A DNA stretch of 16,328 bases from GCA-020352575 sp964600365. GTDB taxonomy: Bacteria; Actinomycetota; Acidimicrobiia; Spongiisociales; JAENVV01. The notes beneath the pieces were generated by a model that made no database searches, was not told the origin of the DNA, and was given only the letters and a program-made list of their open reading frames with translations. Both the position numbers and the translations under genes were made by a program. The stretch lies in NCBI GenBank assembly GCA_964600365.1, contig CAZRJG010000048.1, positions 1-16,328 of the forward strand, in the 5' to 3' direction. This document shows positions 7,021 to 13,939 of the stretch, in pieces (position 1 is the first letter of the stretch; each line of letters begins with the position of its first letter).

Positions 7021-7665
7021 ATGACCCGAACTCCACTCACCAGAGATCGCATCATCGAGGCGGCGATGAGGCTCGCCGACGAGATGGGCCTCGAGACGCT
7101 CAGCATGCGCAAACTCGGAGAGCGACTCGGGGTGGAGGCAATGTCGCTCTACAACCACGTCGCCAACAAGGACGACCTCCTCGACGGGATGGCTGACGCC
7201 TTCATGGGATCGATCGAGATCCCGTCACCCAACGACGAGTGGAAGGAGGCCATGCGACTCCGGGCGACCTCGGCGAGGGCCCGATTCGCCGACCACCCCT
7301 GGGCACTCTCCCTCGTCGAGTCGCGACCGAATCCCGGCTTCGCAACGATCCGCTACCACGACGCTATCATCGGCGTGCTCCGCAACGCTGGGTTCTCCCT
7401 CGAGATGACCGGCCACGCCTTCGCCCTGCTCGATGCCTTCATCTTCGGCTTCGCAGTCCAGGAGCGGAACCTCCCCGCCGGCGGCGGCGAGGAAATGGGG
7501 GAGCTCGCCTCGCAGATCATGGCCGCCCTTCCCATGGGCCAACTCCCCCACTTCGCGGAGTTCGCGACCGGCCACGCCCTCCAACCTGGCTACGACTTCG
7601 GCGACGAATTCGAATGGGGGCTCGAGGCACTTCTCGACGTGCTGGAACAGCGGGCCTTCCACTGA
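7021..7665 (+). CDS. TetR/AcrR family transcriptional regulator (TetR_C-type)
   Basis: A 214-residue repressor-type regulator. The N-terminal helix-turn-helix is typical: residues 7-20 (TRDRIIEAAMRLAD), then METLSMRKLGERLG-like recognition elements and SLYNHVANKDDLLDGM (about 47-62). The C-terminal ligand domain resembles the tetracycline-repressor class (HPWALSLVESRPNPG, then HDAIIGVLRNAGFS and HAFALLDAFIFGF). The start ATG has AGAGGG upstream at a good distance. It is divergent from the oxidoreductase unit, with inverted repeats between them, so it probably represses both itself and that unit until a small-molecule ligand binds. The ligand is unknown. A similar role in control of the plus-strand gene at 7795 is possible, but that promoter carries a different palindrome. 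Confidence 0.93.
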   Translation: MTRTPLTRDRIIEAAMRLADEMGLETLSMRKLGERLGVEAMSLYNHVANKDDLLDGMADAFMGSIEIPSPNDEWKEAMRLRATSARARFADHPWALSLVESRPNPGFATIRYHDAIIGVLRNAGFSLEMTGHAFALLDAFIFGFAVQERNLPAGGGEEMGELASQIMAALPMGQLPHFAEFATGHALQPGYDFGDEFEWGLEALLDVLEQRAFH

Positions 7666-7705
7666 CGCTCGAAGAAGAAATCCCCGACTTCGTGACAAAT
7701 AATGG

Positions 7706-7734
7706 TTGACATCGTGAGATATTTCACATAACTT
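7706..7734 (+). promoter_or_regulatory. Near-consensus promoter with embedded palindrome
   Basis: TTGACA (7706-7711) and TAACTT (7729-7734) are separated by 17 bases, an unusually good housekeeping-type promoter for such GC-rich DNA. The spacer holds GTGAGATATTTCAC (7715-7728 region), a 14-base palindrome with one mismatched pair, which looks like a repressor-binding site. It does not resemble the TetR inverted repeats at 6957-7000. Confidence 0.7.
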
Positions 7735-7794
7735 GTACTTGACTCGCAAAGAAGGAAGCGGGTCACCCAGAATCGGGAAGGAAGGATCCTGCTG

Positions 7795-8481
7795 ATGACC
7801 ACTACGACCGAACGCGCCGCAGCCCCCACGGCGGCGACGGGACTCGACCGTTTCAAGAAGCTTGGCTACGTCATGATGGCAATCGGATTGGCGTTCCTCG
7901 TTGCCGTGATTCCGGCAGCGCTGCGGATCTCCGCAGGCTACGAATCGCTCACTGCGTTCTCCACTGCCGAGAACGTGGCGTTGTCCTACAACGAAGACGG
8001 CCAACTGATCGACCGCGGCACCACCGAAGGCGCCGATGCGATCATGGCACTGCTCACCGAAGACTGGGCCTACCCGGTCATCCAGAGCGAACTCGATCCC
8101 GACGATCCGGTTGTGAACACGGCGTCCGAGTTCATGTACCAGATGGCGACGATCATGTACCACACGCTCCATGGCACGCAGACCGTCGTGCTCGACGAAG
8201 ACGTCGAGTACAACGGTAAGCTCTTCACCGCTGGCACCTACGAGGTTCCCGTCGATGGCCGCTACTGGAGCGACTTCGACCGTCGTCACCCGCTCGACGG
8301 CCCGGTGCGCTCGCAGGCATGGACCGGCACGGCCCACGCCCTCACCGCCACCCTCGGTGTGGGAACGCTGACCGCCACTTCGCTGCAGCTTGCCACTGCC
8401 CTGGCAGCACTCGTCGCCTCCCTCGGTGGCGTGGTGTTCATCCTCGGCGCCGGCATGGTCTGGGCGAGCAAGGAGAGTTAG
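7795..8481 (+). CDS. Unrecognised membrane-anchored protein with hydrophobic ends
   Basis: A 228-residue protein I cannot assign to a family. A membrane helix lies at about residues 24-46 (YVMMAIGLAFLVAVIPAAL). A central polar, acidic part of about 140 residues probably faces outside the membrane (LTEDWAYPVIQSELDPDDP, then FMYQMATIMYHTLHGTQ and GRYWSDFDRRHPLDGP). A hydrophobic C-terminal region at about 185-223 may hold one or two helices. The central part has no cysteines. The start ATG at 7795 is preceded by GAAGGAAGGA. It is monocistronic: a strong promoter lies upstream and hairpins with a terminator lie downstream. Its composition is less GC-rich and less arginine-rich than its neighbours, consistent with a membrane protein. 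Function unknown. Confidence 0.8.
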   Translation: MTTTTERAAAPTAATGLDRFKKLGYVMMAIGLAFLVAVIPAALRISAGYESLTAFSTAENVALSYNEDGQLIDRGTTEGADAIMALLTEDWAYPVIQSELDPDDPVVNTASEFMYQMATIMYHTLHGTQTVVLDEDVEYNGKLFTAGTYEVPVDGRYWSDFDRRHPLDGPVRSQAWTGTAHALTATLGVGTLTATSLQLATALAALVASLGGVVFILGAGMVWASKES

Positions 8482-8496
8482 ACACTCCTTCCCGAG

Positions 8497-8547
8497 ATGG
8501 GCCCTTCGGGGCCCATGGATCCAGCCTCCGAGCTGGCCCTCGGCTGG
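8497..8547 (+). other. Two consecutive RNA hairpins in the 3' untranslated region
   Basis: Hairpin one has an 8-base perfect stem, ATGGGCCC/GGGCCCAT, closed by a TTCG tetraloop (8497-8516). Hairpin two pairs CCAG and CCGAG with CTCGG and CTGG (8521-8547), with a small bulge. Both follow the stop codon at 8481 directly and precede the terminator. They may protect the mRNA 3' end. Confidence 0.6.
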
Positions 8548-8556
8548 AAACAGCCC

Positions 8557-8590
8557 AAGAATGGCACCCCCGCAAGGGGGTGCCATTCTT
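8557..8590. terminator. Rho-independent-type terminator, 15-bp stem with GCAA loop
   Basis: A perfect 15-base inverted repeat (8557-8571 with 8576-8590) is closed by a GCAA tetraloop of the GNRA class. The stem base is A/T-rich and the 3' side ends in TTCTTTG, a modest T-tract. It closes the transcript of the membrane protein at 7795. The mirror side gives AAGAA, so it could act weakly on the other strand. Confidence 0.8.
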
Positions 8591-8615
8591 TGTGCCACCA
8601 CCGGTAGGAGCACCC

Positions 8616-8897
8616 GTGATCACCGACCGATCAATGCAGTACGTAGGGCTCTCGCTGGATCCGCAGGCCGACGTCGGGATCTTCGAGCCGGTGCGCACAC
8701 ACCCCGAGCACCAACGGCGGGGTCTCGCAAGGGCGCTCATCCAACGTGGAACGGCCTTGCTCCACACCAAGGGAGTCGGACGCGCATGTGTCGATTCCGG
8801 GAACCCAGCTGCCGCGAACGCGTTGTACGAGGCAGTGGAGTTCACCGAGGCGTACCGCGGGAGGGCATACGAAGAGAGGTGGCCACAGCCCACCTAG
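8616..8897 (+). CDS. Truncated GNAT acetyltransferase (C-terminal half)
   Basis: A 93-residue reading frame containing only the acetyl-CoA-binding half of a GNAT N-acetyltransferase. The pyrophosphate-binding motif is HPEHQRRGLARAL (about residues 28-40), then GVGRACVDSGNPAAANALYEAV and the terminal strand region AYRGRAYEERW. Typical relatives of this type have a further 100 or more residues before the motif; here those bases hold the terminator hairpins, so no frameshifted N-terminus can be recovered. The GTG start at 8616 has GTAGGAG five bases upstream, so it may be translated, but the substrate-binding half is missing. It is most likely a remnant, although a short stand-alone protein is possible. 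The stop codon overlaps the -10 box of the next gene. Confidence 0.65.
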   Translation: MITDRSMQYVGLSLDPQADVGIFEPVRTHPEHQRRGLARALIQRGTALLHTKGVGRACVDSGNPAAANALYEAVEFTEAYRGRAYEERWPQPT

Positions 8898-8900
8898 CCT
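8895..8900 (+). promoter_or_regulatory. -10 box of a probable leaderless promoter for the MFS gene
   Basis: TAGCCT lies six bases before the GTG start at 8907 and shares its TAG with the stop of the preceding gene. No Shine-Dalgarno is present before the GTG, which fits transcription starting at the start codon. Confidence 0.45.
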
Positions 8901-8906
8901 TCCGGC

Positions 8907-10031
8907 GTGTTCACGTCCCCGATCCGCCAGGCGCTCTCGGTCCGGACCGGACTCAACCCCGGACTCCTCGTCGGAGCAGCGTCGGTGTCAGCGCTCTTCT
9001 CGCTGACGCCGCTCGTCCTCCCCGAGTTCATCCGCGTCTTCGACGTGGGGGTCGGTGTCGTGGGATGGGCGTCCTCAGTGCAGATCGCGTGCTTTGCGCT
9101 CGCCGCCTTCCTCGGCGGGCGATTCCTCCCCGCGTCGAACCGGCTCTTCCGGTTCGCCCTCGTGCTCCTTGTGCTCGCCAACGTGCTCGCCGCCATCGCA
9201 CCCTCCTTCGGGCTCTTCCTCGCAACGAGGGTGCTGAGCGGCACCGCAGCCGGCGTCGTGAACTGGCTCGCGTGGCGCCAGGCCTCGCGCGTCCCTGGAC
9301 AGATGGGATCCGTCGCAATGGTCGGTCCCGCCACGGCAGCGATCGCCTCCCTCGTGCTCGGCTTCCTGGTGGACCGGTTCGGCCACCCCGTCGCCTACGG
9401 CGCGATCTCCCTCGTCCCCCTCATGGCGCTCGCCATCCCCGTCGCCATCCAGCCCGCCGGCCCCGTTGGGCGAAACGTGAGCAGGTCTCGGTCGAACATC
9501 GTGCTCATCGTGGCGATGGGCATCATCACCATGTTCGGATCGGCGATCTTCCTGTTCGCCGCCCTCTACCTCGGGCCCGATCGGGGTGGGTCTCCCTCGC
9601 TTCTCGCGTGGGCGCTTGCAGGCAATGCCGCATTCGGCATCCTCGGGGCCCGCCACCAAATGCGCTCCGGGGGGACCTGGTTCCTGGCGACCGGCATCTC
9701 CGCCCTCGTGCTCGGCCTGGTCCCAATCGCGTGGGTCGGAGTGGTCGCGATGCTCGCGTGGGGCCTCTTCTTCTGGTTCGCGGTCCCTGCGGTGCTGGGA
9801 CTCGTGGAGGACTTCTCCGACCGGCCCGGTGAGCGGTCGGGCGACATCCAAGCCGTGATGGCCGCAGGGCGAGTGGTCGGTCCTCTCCTCGGTGGGAGCC
9901 TCCTCGGGAGTGGCGACCCGACAGTGCTCGGCGGCATTGCCGGGGCGGGGATCGCGGTTGGCTCATTCCTGATCCTGGGCGTCGAGCGGTACCGGAAGAC
10001 GAGAGGATCCGAACGGATGGCCACGGGGTAG
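8907..10031 (+). CDS. Major facilitator superfamily transporter
   Basis: A 374-residue integral membrane protein with about twelve predicted helices in two halves joined near residues 180-195 (AGPVGRNVSRSRSN). The first half contains FLVDRFGHPVAY, a form of the MFS loop motif that follows a helix, and AGVVNWLAWRQASR after helix four. The protein is shorter than typical drug-efflux MFS members, and I see no substrate-specific motif, so the cargo is unknown. The GTG start is chosen because it precedes the first helix, lies six bases after a TAGCCT box, and leaves no overlap with the preceding gene. The neighbours (a GNAT fragment and an AidB-like dehydrogenase) do not point to a pathway. The frame is intact throughout. 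Confidence 0.85.
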   Translation: MFTSPIRQALSVRTGLNPGLLVGAASVSALFSLTPLVLPEFIRVFDVGVGVVGWASSVQIACFALAAFLGGRFLPASNRLFRFALVLLVLANVLAAIAPSFGLFLATRVLSGTAAGVVNWLAWRQASRVPGQMGSVAMVGPATAAIASLVLGFLVDRFGHPVAYGAISLVPLMALAIPVAIQPAGPVGRNVSRSRSNIVLIVAMGIITMFGSAIFLFAALYLGPDRGGSPSLLAWALAGNAAFGILGARHQMRSGGTWFLATGISALVLGLVPIAWVGVVAMLAWGLFFWFAVPAVLGLVEDFSDRPGERSGDIQAVMAAGRVVGPLLGGSLLGSGDPTVLGGIAGAGIAVGSFLILGVERYRKTRGSERMATG

Positions 10032-10051
10032 CGTCGCGGGCGGAGGCCCAT

Positions 10052-11686
10052 ATGCACCGCGACCCGAAGCACGCCACCCATGCGGTCGAGAACCAGCCAC
10101 CTGCGCTCTTCGACTACAACGCCTACCTCACCGACCCCCCTCTGCGAGAGGCAGTCCGTCGGGAAGGCGGCGGCTGGGCCGATGGGGCGCTCCTCTGGTT
10201 CGGCGCCTGGGCGGGATCGGAGCAGGCGATCCGCTCCGGGTTCGACGCCAACGACCACCCACCGACGCTCCGCACACACGATCGATGGGGACGGCGCGTC
10301 GACGAGGTCCGGTTCCATCCCGCCTACGACGACCTCATGTCCGCATCCATGAAGGCTGGTCTCCACGGCGCACCGTGGGAGCAGCCCCAGCCCGGGGCCA
10401 ATGTGGCCCGGGCCGCTGCCTACCTCATGCAGGTCGGCGTCGAACCCGGACACCTGTGCCCCATCACGATGACGTTCGCCTCGGTGCCCTCGATTCGCCA
10501 CAGTGCAGCCATCGCCGATGAGTGGATCCCGAAGGTCCTCCACCGCGAGTACGACCCCCGCAACGTCCCCCACACCGACAAGCAATCCGTGACGATCGGC
10601 ATGGCGATGACCGAGAAGCAGGGCGGCTCCGACGTGCGGACGAACACCACGACGGCCGTGGGGCAACCCGATGGCACGTTCGAACTCACGGGCCACAAGT
10701 GGTTCGTGTCGGCGCCCATGTGCGACGCGTTCCTCGTACTCGCGCAGTCCGAGGGCGGGCTCACGTGCTTCCTCGTACCCCGCTGGCGTCCCGACGGGCG
10801 AAAGAACGATCTCGAGTTCCAACAACTGAAACGGAAGATGGGGAACGTCTCGAATGCGTCCTCGGAGGCAGAGCTGTGGGGAGCCCTCGGCTGGCAGCTC
10901 GGGAGCCAGGGGCGCGGCGTCGCGACGATCATCGAGATGGTCGCGCTCACCCGCTTCGACGTGATGCTCGGCTCGACCGGACTCATGCGCCAGGCGGTCG
11001 TGCAGGCCATCCACCACACCCGGTACCGCCGAGCCTTCGGCGACTCGCTGATCCACCAGCCACTCATGCAGCAGGTACTCGCCGATCTCGCCGTTGAGGC
11101 CGAGACCGCACTCGTGCTCTCGATGCGAATCGCCCGCGCCCTCGACGACAGCGAGGACGAACGGGAGCGCCTCCTCGTCCGCCTCGGCACCGCCGTCGGG
11201 AAGTACTGGATCTCCAAGCGCGCCCCCGGCCACACGTACGAGGCGATGGAGTGCCTTGGGGGCGCCGGCGCCATGGAGGAGAGCGTGACGGCGCGCTTGT
11301 ACCGGGAGGCACCCATCAACGCGATCTGGGAGGGGTCGGGGAACGTCCAAGCGCTCGATGTCCTACGCTCGATACACAAGGAGCCCAAGGTCATCGAGGC
11401 CTTCTTCGACGAGGTCCGCTCCACCGCAGGCGAGCACTGCCTCCTCGACGCTCGGATCGCCCGGATCGAGAACGCGGCCGCCCACCCGGATCCCGCTCGC
11501 GCACGCCGGCTCACCGAGGACCTTGCGCTCACCATCGCCGGCTCGCTGCTCATCCGGGCGGACTCCCCTGCTGCGGAGGCGTTCCTCTCGACGCGCCTCT
11601 CCGACGAAGCGGGCGGCCACCTCTACGGGAGCCTGCCGCCATCTGTGGACCCGGTGCGCATCATCGCCCGCACCTTCCCCGCCTGA
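10052..11686 (+). CDS. aidB: AidB-like acyl-CoA dehydrogenase family flavoprotein
   Basis: A 544-residue FAD-dependent acyl-CoA dehydrogenase family protein, close in length and motifs to Escherichia coli AidB (about 541 residues), which is induced during alkylation stress. Signature motifs are MTEKQGGSDVRTNTT (186-200), the FAD-contacting GHKWFVSAPMCD (214-225), CLGGAGAMEES (401-411) and NAIWEGSGNVQALDVLR (423-439), with Glu427 at the position of the acyl-CoA dehydrogenase catalytic base. The N-terminal region (FDYNAYLTDPPL at 20-31) is also AidB-like. The C-terminal helical domain is complete. A CGGAGG ribosome-binding site sits five bases before ATG 10052. It is a single gene between the MFS transporter and the B12 riboswitch. 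A true DNA-alkylation role cannot be read from sequence; a short-chain acyl-CoA dehydrogenase activity is the alternative. Confidence 0.9.
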   Translation: MHRDPKHATHAVENQPPALFDYNAYLTDPPLREAVRREGGGWADGALLWFGAWAGSEQAIRSGFDANDHPPTLRTHDRWGRRVDEVRFHPAYDDLMSASMKAGLHGAPWEQPQPGANVARAAAYLMQVGVEPGHLCPITMTFASVPSIRHSAAIADEWIPKVLHREYDPRNVPHTDKQSVTIGMAMTEKQGGSDVRTNTTTAVGQPDGTFELTGHKWFVSAPMCDAFLVLAQSEGGLTCFLVPRWRPDGRKNDLEFQQLKRKMGNVSNASSEAELWGALGWQLGSQGRGVATIIEMVALTRFDVMLGSTGLMRQAVVQAIHHTRYRRAFGDSLIHQPLMQQVLADLAVEAETALVLSMRIARALDDSEDERERLLVRLGTAVGKYWISKRAPGHTYEAMECLGGAGAMEESVTARLYREAPINAIWEGSGNVQALDVLRSIHKEPKVIEAFFDEVRSTAGEHCLLDARIARIENAAAHPDPARARRLTEDLALTIAGSLLIRADSPAAEAFLSTRLSDEAGGHLYGSLPPSVDPVRIIARTFPA

Positions 11687-11718
11687 GCCCTGACCGCACG
11701 CTCCGTCCCGGCTCGGGG

Positions 11719-11724
11719 TACACT
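11719..11724 (+). promoter_or_regulatory. -10 box for the riboswitch-btu operon
   Basis: TACACT sits about 20 bases before the first helix of the cobalamin riboswitch, where transcription would start at about 11731. I see no convincing -35 at normal spacing. Confidence 0.45.
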
Positions 11725-11737
11725 CGCCTCACCCCTC

Positions 11738-11862
11738 CGGGGGTGCTCCGTGGTTTCCTCGAAGAACGAGGGGCGCAAGAGCGAAGTCCGGTTGGATCCC
11801 GGCGCTGTCCCGCAACTGTGAAGCCTCCCCGGAGGACGAGCCAGGTCGCCTGCCACGGAGTC
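11738..11862 (+). promoter_or_regulatory. Cobalamin (B12) riboswitch aptamer
   Basis: This is a vitamin B12-sensing RNA element. The hallmark GCTGTCCCGCAACTGTGAAG lies at 11804-11823, and the B12 box GCCAGGTCGCCTGCC at 11840-11854. A perfect 8-base closing helix pairs CTCCGTGG (11746-11753) with CCACGGAG (11853-11860), and the internal TCCGGTTGGATCCCGGCGC region is as expected. It lies directly before the B12 uptake operon, so cobalamin binding should switch off expression of btuFCD-cobO. Confidence 0.96.
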
Positions 11863-11875
11863 GGACACGTGTCCC

Positions 11876-11933
11876 GAGGAGGGCCGTCACCGTTCTTGCG
11901 GTACCTCCTCAACTAGCGCCCGAGGAGGCCTCC
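11876..11933 (+). promoter_or_regulatory. Riboswitch expression platform with alternative anti-SD pairing
   Basis: CCTCCTC (11904-11910) can pair with GAGGAGG at 11876-11882, or with the identical GAGGAGG at 11922-11928, which is the Shine-Dalgarno five bases before the btuF GTG. The two pairings exclude each other, giving a simple on/off translation switch. The first hairpin has an inner ACCG/CGGT stem. No T-tract follows, so control is probably translational. Confidence 0.7.
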
Positions 11934-12914
11934 GTGCAACATCCCATCCGCTTGCTCGCCGTACTGGCGTTGCTGCTTGCAGCCTGCACCGCAGGCTCCC
12001 CCGCCGACACGACGACCAGCAGTGTGGCGCAGACCACTACGACGACCAGCAGCGTGGCGCAGCCCACCACGACCGAGACCCTCTCTGGCTTCCCGGTGAC
12101 CATCGACTCCGGCGGGAGGACCATCGAGCTCGCCGAGGCGCCGCAGCGGATCGTCACGCTCTCCCCCGCCTCCAACGAGACCCTGTTCGCCATCGGCGCG
12201 GGCGACCAGGTCATCGCCGCGGATTCACTCGGGACGTTCCCCACGGAGAGCCCGGCAGATCCCGACCTCCTCGCGTTCCAGCCGAACGTCGAGGCGATCG
12301 TGACCGCCTACGAACCCGATCTCGTCGTGATGATGTTCGATCCCGGTGACATCGTGGCCGGCTTCGAGGCCCTCGGCGTCCCCGTCCTGCTCCAGTTCGC
12401 GCCCGCCACCCTCGACGACGCCTTCGCCCAGTGGGAGGACCTCGGCGCCGCCACCGGCCACCTCGCCGAGGCAGTCGCCCTCATCAACCAGGTGCAGGAC
12501 CGGATCGGCTCCGCCGTCGCCGCAGTCGGTGATGCCGGAGAGGGCGTGACCTTCTACCACGAGCTCGACTCGACGCTCTACTCAGTCACCTCGACCACGT
12601 TCGTCGGGGCCATGTACGACCGCTTCGGACTCGTGAACGTCGCCGACGAGGCGGACGTGGACGGGTACGGGTACCCCCAACTCTCCGCCGAGTACCTGAT
12701 CGATCGATCACCCGACCTCATCTTCGTGACCGACTGCTGCGGCACCGTGGGGTCCTCCTTCGCCGAACGGCCCGGGTGGGACACCATCCCTGCCGTGGTG
12801 AACGGGAACATCCACGTTGTGGACGATGACCTCGCGTCGCGTTGGGGTCCCCGCATCGCCGAGTTCGCCGAGGTGATCGCGGCCGCAATCGGGGAGTCGA
12901 CGGCCACCGGATGA
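11934..12914 (+). CDS. btuF: Cobalamin-binding ABC transporter lipoprotein BtuF
   Basis: A 326-residue extracellular substrate-binding lipoprotein that captures corrinoids and hands them to the BtuCD importer. The signal peptide ends in lipobox LAAC with Cys18 as the lipidated residue. A threonine/serine-rich linker (about 25-48), built partly from a 30-base tandem repeat, tethers the domain to the membrane. The periplasmic-binding fold of class III starts at PQRIVTLSPASNETLFAIG (70-88), followed by EPDLVVMM (127-134) and ALGVPVLLQ (146-154). Cys268-Cys269 (TDCCGTVGSS) fall in a loop near the binding cleft. The GTG start has GGAGG five bases upstream. The stop overlaps btuC (ATGA). An iron-siderophore binding protein would have a similar fold, but the B12 riboswitch and adjacent cobO make corrinoid the expected ligand. 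Confidence 0.92.
   Translation: MQHPIRLLAVLALLLAACTAGSPADTTTSSVAQTTTTTSSVAQPTTTETLSGFPVTIDSGGRTIELAEAPQRIVTLSPASNETLFAIGAGDQVIAADSLGTFPTESPADPDLLAFQPNVEAIVTAYEPDLVVMMFDPGDIVAGFEALGVPVLLQFAPATLDDAFAQWEDLGAATGHLAEAVALINQVQDRIGSAVAAVGDAGEGVTFYHELDSTLYSVTSTTFVGAMYDRFGLVNVADEADVDGYGYPQLSAEYLIDRSPDLIFVTDCCGTVGSSFAERPGWDTIPAVVNGNIHVVDDDLASRWGPRIAEFAEVIAAAIGESTATG
12009..12068 (+). repeat. 30-bp tandem duplication in the BtuF linker
   Basis: Copy one (12009-12038) and copy two (12039-12068) differ at three positions. In frame, each encodes about TTTSSVAQ plus flanking threonines. It lengthens the flexible linker after the lipid anchor and leaves the reading frame intact. Confidence 0.85.
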
Positions 12915-13939
12915 AGACGGTGCTGCGCCGGCGCCCCCTCACGGGCTTCCTGCTCGCCGCAGCCGCCGTCGCGCTCGCCCTCGGACTCGGGATCGGGTTG
13001 GGACCGACCAGGGTGCCACTCGGTGGGGCCGTCGCCTCGATCCTCGACCACCTTCCGTTCGTCGGCCTCGAGCCGGGCCTCACGGCGTCGCAGGAGGCGA
13101 TCCTCTGGGAACTCCGACTCCCGCGGACCGTGCTCGGCATGCTCGTGGGAGGGCTCCTCGCAATCGCCGGCGGGGCGTACCAGGGTGTCTTCCGGAACCC
13201 CCTCGCCGACCCCTACCTCCTCGGCGTCGCCGCCGGTGCCGGACTTGCGGCCACCCTGGGCATCACCTCCGGGGTCGCCACGGCGACGACCCTCCCGATG
13301 TGGGCATTCTTTGGCGCGCTTGGCGGCGTGGCGCTCACCTACGCCCTCGGAACCTCGGTGGGACGAGGCCAGTCGACCACGGTGCTCATCCTCGCCGGTG
13401 TCGCCGTTGCGTCCTTCCTCACCGCCGCCCAGACCTTCGTCCAGCAGCGCAATGCAGAGACCCTGAGGGAGGTCTACTCGTGGATCCTCGGCCGCCTCAC
13501 GACAGTCGGGTGGGACGAAGTGCTCACGCTCCTCCCCTATGCCGTCGTGTCGTCGGCCGGCCTCCTCGTGATGCGCCGCCTCCTCGACGTCCTCGGCGTG
13601 GGGGACGACGAGGCCCGCTCCCTCGGAGTGCCAGTGGAACGCGTGCGCCTGCTCATCCTCGTCCTTGCATCACTCGGAACCGCGGCCGCGGTCGCAGCGA
13701 GCGGCCTCATCGCGTTCGTCGGCCTCGTCGTCCCCCACGCCGTCAGGCTCCTCGTCGGATCGTCCTACCGGGTCATCCTTCCGCTCTCGCTCGCCTTCGG
13801 GGGTACCTTCCTCGTCCTCGCCGACCTGCTTGCCCGGACGCTCGCAGCACCCTCGGAACTCCCTATCGGGGTAGTAACTGCATTCTTCGGCGCCCCCTTC
13901 TTCGCCGTGATCCTCCGACGATCAGGGGCTCGCCCATGA
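12911..13939 (+). CDS. btuC: B12 ABC transporter permease BtuC (FecCD family)
   Basis: A 342-residue permease of the FecCD/BtuC family with about ten membrane helices; two copies form the channel of the importer. The family signature LRLPRTVLGMLVGGLLAIAG begins near residue 69, followed by FRNPLADPYLLGVAAGAGLA. The cytoplasmic coupling region LGVPVERVR, which contacts the ATPase, appears at about 239-247, and GLIAFVGLVVPHAVRLLVG follows. All usual elements are present. ATG 12911 overlaps the btuF stop and the gene's own stop overlaps the btuD start, so all three proteins are coupled for balanced assembly. An iron-siderophore permease would look similar; substrate is assigned from the riboswitch. 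Confidence 0.92.
   Translation: MKTVLRRRPLTGFLLAAAAVALALGLGIGLGPTRVPLGGAVASILDHLPFVGLEPGLTASQEAILWELRLPRTVLGMLVGGLLAIAGGAYQGVFRNPLADPYLLGVAAGAGLAATLGITSGVATATTLPMWAFFGALGGVALTYALGTSVGRGQSTTVLILAGVAVASFLTAAQTFVQQRNAETLREVYSWILGRLTTVGWDEVLTLLPYAVVSSAGLLVMRRLLDVLGVGDDEARSLGVPVERVRLLILVLASLGTAAAVAASGLIAFVGLVVPHAVRLLVGSSYRVILPLSLAFGGTFLVLADLLARTLAAPSELPIGVVTAFFGAPFFAVILRRSGARP

Noticed and set aside
7225..8613. 462-codon antisense frame across the TetR and membrane protein genes
   Set aside because: It runs through the promoter and terminator region and lies opposite two real genes; no domain is visible.
9566..11350. 594-codon open frame antisense to the MFS and aidB genes
   Set aside because: It mirrors well-supported genes, crosses their boundary, and its translation is a histidine-, glutamate- and glycine-rich sequence with no motif; long antisense frames are expected in DNA of this GC content.
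11876..11910. Intrinsic terminator in the riboswitch platform
   Set aside because: The hairpin is followed by AACTAGCGCC, not by a T-tract, so translational control fits better.
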